Positions 54,915 through 64,000 of a DNA stretch of 64,000 bases are shown piece after piece (position 1 is the stretch's first letter; the number at the start of each line of letters is the position of its first letter). The notes beneath the pieces were generated by a model, which ran no database searches, was not told the DNA's origin, and saw only the letters and a program-made list of their open reading frames with translations. Source of the stretch: Hymenobacter nitidus (GTDB lineage: Bacteria > Bacteroidota > Bacteroidia > Cytophagales > Hymenobacteraceae); NCBI RefSeq assembly GCF_020447315.1, contig NZ_JAJADQ010000001.1, forward strand, positions 1-64,000, in the 5' to 3' direction. Made by a program: the position numbers and the translations under genes.

Positions 54915-56351
54915 ATGAAACTAAGCCTCCAAGACACCGAGAAAAGCCAGCTGCTGGAGCAGCTGGGCGTGGCCAACCGCCACTTTCAGCAAACCTACCC
55001 CGGCGACAAACCCGACCGGCAGCCCGTGCACACCGTGTACGGCGGGGCCAACCTGTTTAAGTCGGATACCTGCGTGCGCATGGGCGACATTGCCCTGAAC
55101 AACCTGCGCAGCTACGCGCCCAACTTCACCGAACTGGCCCGCGTGCTCCAGCTCAAGGGCTACGAGCACCTGCCCACCCTGGAGAAAGACATTGTGGCCC
55201 TGACCCAGCGCCTCGACGCCATGAGCCCCGAAGAGCGCAAGCAGGAGCACGCCTGGCTGGCGTACTCGGTGTATAACAAGATTATTAAGAAGCTGCAAAC
55301 CGAGCCGGTAGAAGATTTCCGGGTTGATTTTGAGGATGGCTTCGGCAACCGGCCCGACGCGGAAGAAGACGAAACCGCCGTGCGCGCCGCCCAGGAAGTG
55401 GCCAAGGGCTTGGCAAACGGCACCTTGTCGCCCTTTATCGGTATCCGCATCAAGCCCTTCACCGAAGACCTGAAGGCCCGTGGAGTGCGCACGCTCGACA
55501 TTTTCCTGACCACTCTGCTCGAAGCCACCAGCGGCAAGCTGCCCGACAACTTCGTGGTGATGCTGCCCAAAGTAACCATTCCGGAGCAGATGACCACCAT
55601 GGTGCGCCTGTTCGAGCTAATTGAGCAAGCCAACAACCTCGCGCCCGGCACCCTGAAAATGGAAACCATGGTGGAGGCCACCCAGATCATCATGGACGAG
55701 GAAGGCCGCAACCCGCTCATGCGCATCATCCGGGCCAGTGAGGGCCGCTGCGTGGCCGCCCACTTCGGCACCTACGACTACACCGCCTCGGCCGGCATTA
55801 CGGCCAAGTACCAGACCATGGCCCACCCCGTCTGCGACTTTGCCCACCACATGACCAAGGTGGCCCTGGGCGGCACCGGCATCTTCCTCTCCGACGGGGC
55901 CACCAACGTCATGCCCATCGGCCCCCACCGCGGCGACAACCTCAGCTTCGAGCAGCTCAAGGAAAACCGCGACTCGGTGCACAACGCCTGGCGCCAGGGC
56001 TTCCACCACACCACCCACTCGCTTATCAACGGCCTCTACCAGGGCTGGGACCTGAACCCGGCCCAGCTGCCGATGCGCTACGCGGCTACCTACAACTTCT
56101 TCTTGAGCAGCTACGACGACGCGCTGAACCGGTTGAAGACGTTTGTGGAGCGGGCCGCTATTTCCACCCTCACCGGCGACATTTTCGATGATGCCGCCAC
56201 GGGCCAGGGCCTGCTCAACTTCTTCCTGAAAGCCATGAACTGCGGCGCCATTACGGAAGAGGAAGTGCTGGCCACGGGCCTCACCCTGGATGAAATTCAC
56301 ACCCGGTCCTTCTTCCGCATTCTGGAAGGCCGGCGCCAGCAGAAAGCATAG
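54915..56351 (+). CDS. DUF6986-like TIM-barrel protein (aldolase/malate-synthase-like), last gene of urate operon
   Basis: 478 aa. It resembles an uncharacterised family (I believe DUF6986) that shares the citrate lyase-beta/HpcH aldolase/malate synthase barrel. Supporting residues: VDFEDGFGNRPDAEED (acidic metal-like motif), FIGIRIKPFTEDL, MLPKVTIPEQMT, LKMETMVEATQIIMDEEGRNPLM, and AAHFGTYDYTASAGI. No signal peptide. Position at the end of a urate-to-ureidoglycolate operon, with no recognisable ureidoglycolate lyase in the window, makes it a candidate for handling glyoxylate or ureidoglycolate. That role is inference. A terminator follows. Confidence 0.75.
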   Translation: MKLSLQDTEKSQLLEQLGVANRHFQQTYPGDKPDRQPVHTVYGGANLFKSDTCVRMGDIALNNLRSYAPNFTELARVLQLKGYEHLPTLEKDIVALTQRLDAMSPEERKQEHAWLAYSVYNKIIKKLQTEPVEDFRVDFEDGFGNRPDAEEDETAVRAAQEVAKGLANGTLSPFIGIRIKPFTEDLKARGVRTLDIFLTTLLEATSGKLPDNFVVMLPKVTIPEQMTTMVRLFELIEQANNLAPGTLKMETMVEATQIIMDEEGRNPLMRIIRASEGRCVAAHFGTYDYTASAGITAKYQTMAHPVCDFAHHMTKVALGGTGIFLSDGATNVMPIGPHRGDNLSFEQLKENRDSVHNAWRQGFHHTTHSLINGLYQGWDLNPAQLPMRYAATYNFFLSSYDDALNRLKTFVERAAISTLTGDIFDDAATGQGLLNFFLKAMNCGAITEEEVLATGLTLDEIHTRSFFRILEGRRQQKA

Positions 56352-56374
56352 TTTTCTAAGCCCTTAAACCGCGC

Positions 56375-56415
56375 ACCCCGCTGGTCATTTTTGAATGGCT
56401 GGTGGGGTGTTTTTT
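56375..56415 (+). terminator. Intrinsic terminator after the DUF6986-like gene
   Basis: ACCCCGCTGGTCATT pairs with AATGGCTGGTGGGGT over 15 positions, several G-T, around a short loop. Six Ts begin two bases after the stem. Confidence 0.8.
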
Positions 56416-56454
56416 GTGGCCGGTGTACAAACATTGTGGCCGATACACAAACAC
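56415..56454. repeat. Two tandem 20-bp repeats
   Basis: TGTGGCCGGTGTACAAACAT (56415-56434) is followed directly by TGTGGCCGATACACAAACAC (56435-56454), 17 of 20 identical. The 20-bp period is close to two helical turns, so one protein could bind both on the same face. It lies 640 nt upstream of the SulP-CA gene. Confidence 0.6.
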
Positions 56455-57072
56455 TTTTTCCGGATTGCGGTTATGCGCCCCTCACTATTTCAGGCTAGCA
56501 AAAGAAGCAACAAACACACTTTACACTAATTATTAAAGCCAATTAATCACCCACCCTAAAATCAGCAAATAACACCATACAAAAGCCAGCAATTTGTTTG
56601 AAACAACTTGCATTAAACTCTCTTAACGCTTTATTAAAGCCTTTTCATACAGCACGATGCTACCAAAATAAAAGTCACACATTTCCCAGTCAGCATGATT
56701 AATCACATTATAAGTATCTGACAATAAAATAGTTAATGCCAATAAAACATATTATTAAACCAATATTAAATTTGTTCTTTACTAATAACAAACAAGTTTT
56801 TGAAACATAATTCTTTCATCGATTTCTAATTTATTTTTAACAACATTCTAACAACCTTATAATACTGCTTTAATTCTGACCCCGTATTTACAATCTACAT
56901 TTGCATCAGATCCTTTAATCATCTGATTAAGAATCTTCTTTACTGGCATTCCTAAGTAGAAACCTCCTTTAGACTTGCTTTGCCCGCAACCGGCTCCACG
57001 TGGCCGGCTCTGCTTTCTTCTCCTTTCTGACTTCCCGCTGCTTCACTGCTTTTTGACAGTGCCGGACTTTCC
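56455..57072 (+). promoter_or_regulatory. AT-rich upstream region of the SulP-CA gene with TAnnTTTG box
   Basis: About 500 nt (56460-56990) are far AT-richer than the rest of the window and have no usable ORF. TTATTAAAGCC occurs at 56530-56540 and 56631-56641, and TTATTAAACC at 56752-56761. TACATTTG at 56896-56903 is an exact Bacteroidota -7 element, 170 nt before the ATG; no clear -33 box. It may be a long regulated leader or a binding platform for a nucleoid protein. Confidence 0.5.
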
Positions 57073-59457
57073 ATGCCTTTTCCTACGCCTATGTCTACCA
57101 TATCCGCTGCTCCCAAAACTTGGGACTTCTCCTACTTAAAAAACGATTTCCAGGGCGGTCTGGTATCGTTTCTGGTGGCCGTGCCGCTGTGCCTGGGCAT
57201 TGCGCTGGCCTCGGGCGCGCCCCTGTTTTCCGGCATCATAGCCGGTATCGTCGGGGGGCTGGTGGTGGGCGCGCTGAGCCGCTCGGCCGTGAGTATTTCC
57301 GGTCCGGAAGCCGGTCTTATTCTGGTGGTCGTGAGCAGCTTGGAGGCGCTGGGCTCGTTCAAAACCCTGCAGTTGGCCATTTGCGTGGCCGGCCTCATGC
57401 AGCTAGTAATGGGCGTGCTCCGGATGGGCGTTATCAGCAACTTCTTTCCCTCCTCCGTTATTAAGGGCATGCTGGCGGCCATCGGCATCATTCTGATTCT
57501 CAAGCAGCTGCCCCACATCATGGGCTACGACGCGGATGCCGTCGAGTCCCTGGCCCTGTTTTCCTGGAACGGCGGCAACCTGGAATCCCTGCTGGAACAC
57601 GCCCTGCGCGAGTTTAACCCCACGGCGCTGGTCATTGCCCTGGTAAGCCTAGCCGTGCTTATTGCTTGGGAACAGCCGTTTTTCAAGCGCAATGCGGTGC
57701 TCTCGGCCGTGCCCGCCGCGCTGGTCGTCATCATCATCGGCGTGACGCTGAATACGCTGGCCGGCCTGCTCGACCCCAGCTACATGCTGGCTGGCACCCA
57801 CCTAGTGCAGCTGCCCGTGCCCAAAAGCGCCGATGAATTTGTCGGCCTGTTTACCCTGCCCGACTTCACGCAGCTGGCCAATCTGAAAATCTACACCGCC
57901 GCCTTCTCCATTGCGTTGGTAGCCAGTCTGGAAGCCTTGCTGGCCGTGGAGGCCACCGACGAGCTGGATCCGCTGAAGCGCAAAACGCCCACCAACCGCG
58001 AGCTGAAAGCCCAGGGCGTAGGCAACGTGGTGAGCGGCCTGCTGGGCGGCCTGCCCCTGACCTCGGTTATCGTGCGCAGCTCGGTGAGCATCAATGCCGG
58101 GGGGCGCACCAAGCTGGCGGCCCTGGTGCACGGCAGCCTGCTGCTGCTGAGCGTGATTCTGTTTCCGAGCCTGCTCAACATGATTCCCTGGGCTGCCCTG
58201 GCCGCCATCCTGCTCGTGACGGGCTACAAGCTGGCCCGCATCAGCATCTTCCGGCAGCATTTTCAGGCCGGCATCACCGAGTTCCTGCCCTTTATCGTCA
58301 CGATTGCCGCCATTCTGGTGACCGATCTGCTCATCGGCATCGGCATCGGAGCCGCGGTGGGGTTGTTCTTTGTGCTGCGCGAAACCTACAAGAATGCTCA
58401 CTTTTTCCAGAGCTACACGGTGCAGGGCGAGGAGCACCTGCGCATCAGCCTGGGCGAGCATGTCTCGTTTCTGAACAAGGCCAGCATCATGACCGTGCTC
58501 AAGGACATTCCAGTAAACACCACCGTCGAAATTGACGGCACCAACTCGGCCTATATTGACCGCGACGTGCTGGGCGCCATCGAGAACTTCCGCGAAACGG
58601 CCCGTCAGCGCAACATCCAGCTGATTTTCCTGCGCAAAGGCGACGACTACGCCCAGAATATTGCCAGCCAGCCCCACGTGAGCAGCAAGGAGGCCGACTT
58701 CGAGGCCTACTATAAGCTCTTCGAAAACAACCGCAACTGGGTGGCCGAGAAGCTGCGCCGCAACCCCCGCTTTTTCGAGGCCACGGCCCAGCAAACGCCC
58801 AAATTCCTGTTCATCGGCTGCTCCGACAACCATGTGTCGGTGAGTGAGATGACGGGCACGGCTCCCGGCGAGGTATTCGTGCACCGCAACGTGGCCAACC
58901 TGGTGGTAAGCACCGATCTGAACCTGGCCTCGGTGCTGCAATACGCCGTCGAGCAGCTGCACATCAAGCACATCATCGTGTGCGGGCACTACGGCTGCCG
59001 CGGCGTGAAAGCGGCCATGCAGAACGAGGACGAGGGCGTGGTGGGCAACTGGCTAAGCACGGTGCGCGAGGTGATGCACAAACACAACCACGAGCTGGGC
59101 GCCCTGGAAACCGAGGACGAGCAGTACCGCCGCCTCGTGGAGCTCAATGTTATTGAGCAGGTCTACAACCTGCACCAGACCGAAACGGTGCAGAATGCCA
59201 CTGAGCCCCTGCACCTGCACGGCTGGGTCTACGACATCCACGGCGGCGTTATTCAGGACCTGGAAGTGGACGTACGCCGCGACTTTGCCGAGTACGACAC
59301 CATTTTCCGCTACCAGGTAGCTCCCGAAGGCCTGCGCCGCCTGGCCGGCAATCTGCACCAGGCTCCGTCCATCTACTCAGTGAACACCGGCGCGGGCCGC
59401 GGCCCCATCATCGCCATTCCGCCCTTCGACGGCGACGCGGCCCTGGGCGTGCCGTAG
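57073..59457 (+). CDS. SulP anion transporter fused to a beta-carbonic anhydrase-like domain
   Basis: 794 aa (ATG 57073; MSTISAAPKTWD at 57091 also possible). Residues ~20-435 are a SulP transporter with 10-14 segments (GGLVSFLVAVPLCLGIALASGAPLFSGIIAGIVGG; GLPLTSVIVRSSVSINAGGRTKLA). A STAS-like domain follows (~455-545). Residues ~575-775 are a beta-CA: Zn ligands C583, H639 and C642 in IGCSDNHV and CGHYGC are intact. The Arg of the Asp-Arg dyad (CxDxR) is His587. SulP-CA fusions are thought to move bicarbonate with local CO2/HCO3 interconversion. Whether the CA is active here is uncertain. Confidence 0.92.
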   Translation: MPFPTPMSTISAAPKTWDFSYLKNDFQGGLVSFLVAVPLCLGIALASGAPLFSGIIAGIVGGLVVGALSRSAVSISGPEAGLILVVVSSLEALGSFKTLQLAICVAGLMQLVMGVLRMGVISNFFPSSVIKGMLAAIGIILILKQLPHIMGYDADAVESLALFSWNGGNLESLLEHALREFNPTALVIALVSLAVLIAWEQPFFKRNAVLSAVPAALVVIIIGVTLNTLAGLLDPSYMLAGTHLVQLPVPKSADEFVGLFTLPDFTQLANLKIYTAAFSIALVASLEALLAVEATDELDPLKRKTPTNRELKAQGVGNVVSGLLGGLPLTSVIVRSSVSINAGGRTKLAALVHGSLLLLSVILFPSLLNMIPWAALAAILLVTGYKLARISIFRQHFQAGITEFLPFIVTIAAILVTDLLIGIGIGAAVGLFFVLRETYKNAHFFQSYTVQGEEHLRISLGEHVSFLNKASIMTVLKDIPVNTTVEIDGTNSAYIDRDVLGAIENFRETARQRNIQLIFLRKGDDYAQNIASQPHVSSKEADFEAYYKLFENNRNWVAEKLRRNPRFFEATAQQTPKFLFIGCSDNHVSVSEMTGTAPGEVFVHRNVANLVVSTDLNLASVLQYAVEQLHIKHIIVCGHYGCRGVKAAMQNEDEGVVGNWLSTVREVMHKHNHELGALETEDEQYRRLVELNVIEQVYNLHQTETVQNATEPLHLHGWVYDIHGGVIQDLEVDVRRDFAEYDTIFRYQVAPEGLRRLAGNLHQAPSIYSVNTGAGRGPIIAIPPFDGDAALGVP

Positions 59458-59593
59458 CCCCGAGCCACCCCCGCTAGCCCCACCCCGATTCCCATCCCAC
59501 CCTAAGTTCCTTTTTCAGTCTTGTTGTCGCGTCAGTCCGGTCCTTAAGCGGGCCGGCTGGCTCGCCAACGCCACTCTACCTACTTACGCGAGG

Positions 59594-60277
59594 ATGAAAC
59601 TATTACTGGTAGAAGATGACCTGATGGCTGCGGCCCTGCTCAAGCGCAGCCTCGAACAGCACGACATCGAGGTAGCCGTAGCCTTGAGCGCCGCCTCCGC
59701 CCAGCCAATGCTGGAAGCCACCCGCTACACGGCCGTGCTGCTGAAAGCCGATTTGCCCGACGTCAGCGGCTTCGAGCTGTGCCGCCACATCCGGCAGCAC
59801 TACGATAAGCTCTCGGTGCTCATGTTTACCGACAACAACTCGACCGAGCAGAAGCTGCTGGGCTTCGATGCCGGCGCCGACGATTACTTGGTGCAGCCCT
59901 TTGAGTTTGGCGAGCTGCTGGCCCGCCTGCGCGCCCTGCACCGCCGCTATCCGGCCGCTGAGCCCCAGGAGAAAGTGTTGAAAGTGGCCGACCTACAGCT
60001 GTTTGGCAGCAGCAAAATTGTGAAGCGCGGCAACAAGCGCATCGACCTCACGGGCCGGGAGCTGGCCCTGCTGGAGTACTTTATGCACAACCAGGGCCGG
60101 GCCCTTACCCGCCACGAAATCGTGCACAAAGTCTGGGACTTGGCCTTCGACACCGGCACCAATGTGGTGGACGTGTATGTGAACTACCTGCGCAAGAAGA
60201 TTGACCGGGAGTTTGAGCCCAAGCTGATTCATACCCTCAACGGCATCGGCTACATTCTGGAAGACCGGGCGGCCTGA
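59594..60277 (+). CDS. Atypical OmpR/PhoB-type response regulator lacking phospho-acceptor Asp
   Basis: 227 aa. The receiver fold is clear (LLLVEDDLMAAALLKRSLEQHDIEV; GFDAGADDYLVQPFEFGELLARLRALHRR), but the phospho-acceptor position is Lys51 (VLLKADLPDVSGFELC instead of LLDxxLP). The conserved Lys is Gln101 (VQPF for TKPF); Thr79 is kept. The C-terminal winged helix (~130-225, LTGRELALLEYFMHNQGRALTRHEIVHKVWDLAFDTGTNVVDVYVNYLRKKID) is normal for DNA binding. No kinase lies adjacent. It should act without classic phosphorylation. It follows SulP-CA by 136 nt and may regulate it. Confidence 0.9.
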   Translation: MKLLLVEDDLMAAALLKRSLEQHDIEVAVALSAASAQPMLEATRYTAVLLKADLPDVSGFELCRHIRQHYDKLSVLMFTDNNSTEQKLLGFDAGADDYLVQPFEFGELLARLRALHRRYPAAEPQEKVLKVADLQLFGSSKIVKRGNKRIDLTGRELALLEYFMHNQGRALTRHEIVHKVWDLAFDTGTNVVDVYVNYLRKKIDREFEPKLIHTLNGIGYILEDRAA

Positions 60278-60316
60278 TGTTATTCTTACCGTAGGATAGT
60301 TAGTGAAAGTGGCCCG

Positions 60317-60404
60317 GGGCTTCAGCCCGCCGCTTTGCTTAGCTGCTTCGCCCGGGTCTGCAAGCCCGGCTGCCGCAGCGAAGTGAAGCCGCGGCCTGAA
60401 GCCC
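60317..60404. repeat. Imperfect inverted repeat GGGCTTCAG...CTGAAGCCC
   Basis: Ends 60317-60325 and 60396-60404 are exact 9-bp complements. The interior is only partly self-complementary (CTGCTTCGC with GCAGCGAAG; CCGGG with CCCGG). The 88-nt unit ends in a T-run and may double as the terminator of the response regulator. The remaining 60405-60652 shows no clear gene or promoter box. Confidence 0.6.
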
Positions 60405-60652
60405 TTTTTGTTGCTTTGATTCGGGCCGTAGCACCGGTGCATCCGGCATCGGCGGTTGTAGGAGCCACGCACTACAAAATCAGCTTAATGACTTATTAAC
60501 AAGCATTTACAAGCGCTTAATATACCTTCTGGGCGCCGTTGGAAATCGTAGTGGCGAGTAAGTCTGGCGTGCCTGCTTCGTGCAGGGGAATATCTTGCCC
60601 TTTCGGCCTGCATCCACACGCGCCGACGGACCACCTACGACACTGATTTACG

Positions 60653-63600
60653 ATGAATCCCGATATGAGCGCGCAGGGTCTGTACCGCCCCGAGTTTGAG
60701 CACGACGCCTGTGGTACGGGCTTTATTACGTATCTGAACGGGCAGAAGTCGCACCAGATTATTGCCGATGCCCTGACCATGCTGGAAAACATGGAGCACC
60801 GCGGCGCCTGTGGCTGCGACTCCGACTCCGGCGACGGGGCCGGCATTTTGCTGCAGCTGCCCCACTGGTTTTTGCTGGAAGAATGTACCGCCCTGAACAT
60901 TCGCCTGCCCGAGCCCGGCAGCTACGGCGTGGGCATGGTGTTTCTGCCTAAAAAGCACTCGACCAAAGACGCCTGCCGCCAGCTTATTCAGGATGCCGCC
61001 GCCCGGCTGGGCATGGCCGTGCTGGGCTTCCGGCCCGTGCCGGTCAACCCGGCTGGTATCGGCCCCACAGCCCTGGCTGCCGAGCCCGATATGGAGCAGG
61101 TATTCATTGGCCGCCCAGCTGGTGTTGCCACGCCCGAAGACTTCGAGCGGAAGCTTTACGTGTTGCGCCGCTACATCACCAAGCTGGTGCTGGAAGCCAA
61201 CCTCAAAGCCGGCGGCGACTTTTACTTCGCGTCTTTGTCGTGCAAAACCATCGTCTACAAGGGCCAGCTCACGACGTATCAGGTGCGCGGCTACTTCCCC
61301 GACTTGTCGGATGCGCGGGTAACCTCGGCCTTTGGCATGGTGCACTCGCGCTTTTCCACCAATACGTTTCCGTCGTGGAAACTGGCCCAGCCTTTCCGCC
61401 TGCTGGCGCATAATGGCGAAATCAACACCCTGCGGGGCAATCTGAACTGGTTTTACGCCGGCATGCGCAGCTACGCCTCGCCCTATTTCTCGCCAGAGGA
61501 AATGGACATGCTGCTGCCCGTCATCGACGAAGGGCAGTCGGACTCGGCCTGCCTCGACAACATCGTGGAAATCCTGCTGCACTCAGGCCGCTCGTTGCCC
61601 CACGTGATGATGATGCTGGTGCCCGAAGCCTGGGACGGCAACACCCAGATGGACCCGTGGAAAAAGGCGTTCTACGAGTTTCACGCCACGTTTATGGCCC
61701 CCTGGGACGGGCCGGCGGCCCTTATTTTCACCGACGGCCAGAAAATTGGGGCCATGCTGGACCGCAACGGCCTGCGCCCGTTGCGCTACGTGGTAACCGA
61801 CGACGGCCGCGTGATGGTGGCTTCCGAAGCCGGCGTGCTGGGCATTCCCGAATCCACAGTTATTCAGAAAGGCCGCCTGCAGCCGGGCAAGATGCTGCTG
61901 ATTGACACCGTGGCCGGCCAGATTATTACCGACCAGGGCATCAAGGCCCAGGCCGCCGCCCAGCAGCCCTACGGCGAGTGGCTGAACGACTACCAGATCC
62001 GGCTGGAAGAGCTGCCCGAGCCGCGCCAGGTGTTTACTGACCTGGCCGCCGATTCGGTGTTCAAGTACCACCAGGTGTTTGGCTACACCCGCGAGGATAT
62101 CGACACGATTATCACGCCTATGGCCCTGGAAGGCAAGGAGCCCATCGGCTCGATGGGCGTGGACGTGCCCCTGGCCGTGCTTTCCGACCAGCCCCAGCAC
62201 CTGAGCAGCTATTTCAAGCAGTTCTTTGCCCAGGTCACCAACCCGCCGATTGACCCGATTCGAGAGCGGCTGGTGATGAGTCTGGCCACCTTTATCGGCA
62301 ACAACGGCAACATCCTCGACGAGGACAAGATGCACTGCCACTGCGTGGCCCTGCGGCAGCCCATTCTGACCAACCACGAGCTGGAGAAGCTGCGCAGCAT
62401 CGATACGGGCATGTTCAACGCCAAGACGCTGCTCTCCTACTTCAAGGCCGACGGCAAGCCCGGCTCCCTGCAGGATGGTATTGCCCGGCTGTGCCGCTAC
62501 GCCGAAGACGCGGTAAAGGACGGCTTCGAAGTGCTGATCTTGTCGGACCGGGGCCTGGACTCCAAGCACGCCCCAATTCCGTCGCTCCTGGCCGTATCGG
62601 CGGTGCACCACCACCTGATCCGCAAGGGCTACCGGGGCTCAGTGGGCCTCGTGGTAGAAGCCGGCGACGTGTGGGAAGTGCACCATTTTGCCTGTTTGCT
62701 GTCGTTTGGGGCCACGGCCATCAACCCGTATCTGGCGCTGGCCACCATCCAGACCATGCAGCAGGAAGGCGACTTCAGCACGAGCCAGGACGCGCCCCAG
62801 CTGGTGAAGAACTACGTGAAGGCCGTGTGCGACGGGCTGCTGAAAATCTTCTCCAAAATGGGCATCAGCACACTGCAGAGCTACCACGGCGCGCAGGTAT
62901 TCGAGATTCTGGGGCTAAACCAGGAGGTAGTAGACAGCTACTTCACCGGCGCCGTAACCCGTATTGGCGGGCTGGGCCTCGACGAAATTGCCCGCGAAAC
63001 GCTTTACAAGCACTTTCAGGGTTTCAAAAGCACCACGCCCGAAGAGCAGCAGCTCCTGCCCGACGGCGGCATCTACCAGTGGCGGCGGCGGGGCGAGGCG
63101 CACATGTTCAACCCCGAAACCGTGCATCTGCTGCAGCTGGCCACCCGCACCGGCAACTACGAAACCTACCGCCGCTACGCCAAGTTGGTGAATGAGCAGC
63201 CCGAGCGGATGTTCACGTTGCGCGGCCTGCTGGATTTTGCCCGCCATCGGCCTGCTATTTCTATTGAGGAAGTGGAGCCGGCCGAAAATATCATGAAGCG
63301 CTTTGCCACCGGCGCCATGTCGTTTGGCTCGATTTCGCATGAGGCCCACAGCACCCTGGCCATTGCCATGAACCGCATCGGGGGCAAAAGCAATACGGGC
63401 GAAGGCGGCGAGGACCCGATGCGCTACGAGCGGCTACCCAACGGTGACTCGATGCGCTCGGCCATCAAGCAGATTGCCTCGGCCCGCTTCGGCGTCACGG
63501 CCCACTACCTGACCAACGCCGACGAGCTGCAAATCAAGATGGCCCAGGGCGCCAAGCCGGGCGAAGGCGGGCAGTTGCCGGGTCACAAGGTGGACGCCTG

Positions 63601-64000
63601 GATTGCCAAAACGCGCCACGCCACGCCCGGCGTGGGCCTGATTTCGCCCCCGCCCCACCACGACATCTACTCCATCGAGGATCTGGCCCAACTCATCTTC
63701 GACCTCAAAAACGCCAACCGCGCCGCTCGTATCAACGTGAAGCTGGTGAGCAAAGCCGGTGTGGGCACTATTGCGGCGGGCGTCGCCAAGGCCCACGCCG
63801 ACGTGATTCTGATTGCCGGCTACGACGGCGGCACGGGCGCCTCGCCTATCAGCTCCATCAAGCACGCCGGTCTGCCCTGGGAACTGGGCCTGGCCGAAGC
63901 CCACCAGACATTATTGCGCAACCAGCTCCGCAGCCGGGTAGTGCTGCAGGCCGACGGGCAGATGAAAACCGGCCGCGACTTGGCCGTAGCGGCACTTTTG
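60653..64000 (+). CDS. gltB: Glutamate synthase, large (alpha) subunit, 3' end cut by window
   Basis: 1116 codons are visible without stop. Makes glutamate from glutamine and 2-oxoglutarate. The N-terminal amidotransferase nucleophile is Cys20 in [16 protein letters not shown], exposed after pro-peptide removal; [56 protein letters not shown] and [10 protein letters not shown] follow. A central domain leads into the FMN-binding synthase domain ([95 protein letters not shown] [12 protein letters not shown]). Start at ATG 60653; M5 is an alternative. gltD is expected beyond the edge. Confidence 0.96.
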   Translation, partial: MNPDMSAQGLYRPEFEHDACGTGFITYLNGQKSHQIIADALTMLENMEHRGACGCDSDSGDGAGILLQLPHWFLLEECTALNIRLPEPGSYGVGMVFLPKKHSTKDACRQLIQDAAARLGMAVLGFRPVPVNPAGIGPTALAAEPDMEQVFIGRPAGVATPEDFERKLYVLRRYITKLVLEANLKAGGDFYFASLSCKTIVYKGQLTTYQVRGYFPDLSDARVTSAFGMVHSRFSTNTFPSWKLAQPFRLLAHNGEINTLRGNLNWFYAGMRSYASPYFSPEEMDMLLPVIDEGQSDSACLDNIVEILLHSGRSLPHVMMMLVPEAWDGNTQMDPWKKAFYEFHATFMAPWDGPAALIFTDGQKIGAMLDRNGLRPLRYVVTDDGRVMVASEAGVLGIPESTVIQKGRLQPGKMLLIDTVAGQIITDQGIKAQAAAQQPYGEWLNDYQIRLEELPEPRQVFTDLAADSVFKYHQVFGYTREDIDTIITPMALEGKEPIGSMGVDVPLAVLSDQPQHLSSYFKQFFAQVTNPPIDPIRERLVMSLATFIGNNGNILDEDKMHCHCVALRQPILTNHELEKLRSIDTGMFNAKTLLSYFKADGKPGSLQDGIARLCRYAEDAVKDGFEVLILSDRGLDSKHAPIPSLLAVSAVHHHLIRKGYRGSVGLVVEAGDVWEVHHFACLLSFGATAINPYLALATIQTMQQEGDFSTSQDAPQLVKNYVKAVCDGLLKIFSKMGISTLQSYHGAQVFEILGLNQEVVDSYFTGAVTRIGGLGLDEIARETLYKHFQGFKSTTPEEQQLLPDGGIYQWRRRGEAHMFNPETVHLLQLATRTGNYETYRRYAKLVNEQPERMFTLRGLLDFARHRPAISIEEVEPAENIMKRFATGAMSFGSISHEAHSTLAIAMNRIGGKSNTGEGGEDPMRYERLPNGDSMRSAIKQIASARFGVTAHYLTNADELQIKMAQGAKPGEGGQLPGHKVDAWIAKTRHATPGVGLISPPPHHDIYSIEDLAQLIFDLKNANRAARINVKLVSKAGVGTIAAGVAKAHADVILIAGYDGGTGASPISSIKHAGLPWELGLAEAHQTLLRNQLRSRVVLQADGQMKTGRDLAVAALL

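Overview
This window looks like chromosomal DNA of a GC-rich Bacteroidota, most likely a Hymenobacter-like Cytophagales member. That is inferred from four secreted proteins ending in a type IX secretion (T9SS, Por) sorting domain with a YPNP motif, a TonB receptor with a carboxypeptidase-D-like N-domain, promoters of the TTG/TAnnTTTG type, and many REP-like intergenic palindromes. No plasmid, phage, insertion sequence or CRISPR array is visible. Genes are cut by the window at both ends: a C-terminal fragment at the left and gltB at the right.

Layout. 0-8 kb: a T9SS-exported protein of unknown function, a TonB-dependent receptor, an MBL-fold hydrolase, an SGNH esterase-like lipoprotein. 7.7-15.6 kb: a cystathionine gamma-synthase/lyase, a DUF2167 membrane protein, a TVP38-type membrane protein, tRNA-Arg(ACG), a LacI regulator divergent from class II fructose-bisphosphate aldolase, and a TetR regulator. 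16-22.3 kb: three consecutive exported enzymes (GH16 beta-glucanase, metzincin protease, GH18 chitinase) that share nearly the same CBM6-like module and sorting domain, which reads as a fungal cell-wall degradation set. 22.4-35.3 kb: the branched-chain amino acid pathway on the minus strand in the order ilvE-ilvD-ilvB-ilvN-ilvC-ilvA-leuA-(48-aa ORF)-leuC-leuD-leuB. It is preceded by an 18-codon leader peptide rich in Ile/Val/Leu and a terminator, a classic attenuation layout. 35.6-42 kb: a conserved cytoplasmic protein, a small exported protein, a LytTR response regulator and a convergent hybrid histidine kinase.

42.3-56.4 kb: an integrated purine-nitrogen region. A Ni-transporter-like UreH, fused urease gamma/beta, an unknown 147-aa protein, UreC, UreF and UreG are on the plus strand. 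UreD and the cytochrome-fused urate hydroxylase PuuD are on the minus strand, 2 nt apart. AllB, AllC, ureidoglycine aminohydrolase, OHCU decarboxylase, HIU hydrolase and a DUF6986-like TIM-barrel protein follow on the plus strand. Together they take urate to ureidoglycolate, and urease degrades the urea released from it. No ureE and no recognisable ureidoglycolate lyase are present. 56.4-64 kb: an AT-rich 0.6 kb leader, a SulP transporter fused to a beta-carbonic anhydrase with an altered Asp-Arg dyad, an OmpR-type regulator lacking the phospho-acceptor Asp, and the start of gltB.

Palindromic repeats sit in many of the gaps, including gaps inside the ilv, leu, ure and urate operons. All functional statements rest on recognised motifs and gene context; no database search was run.
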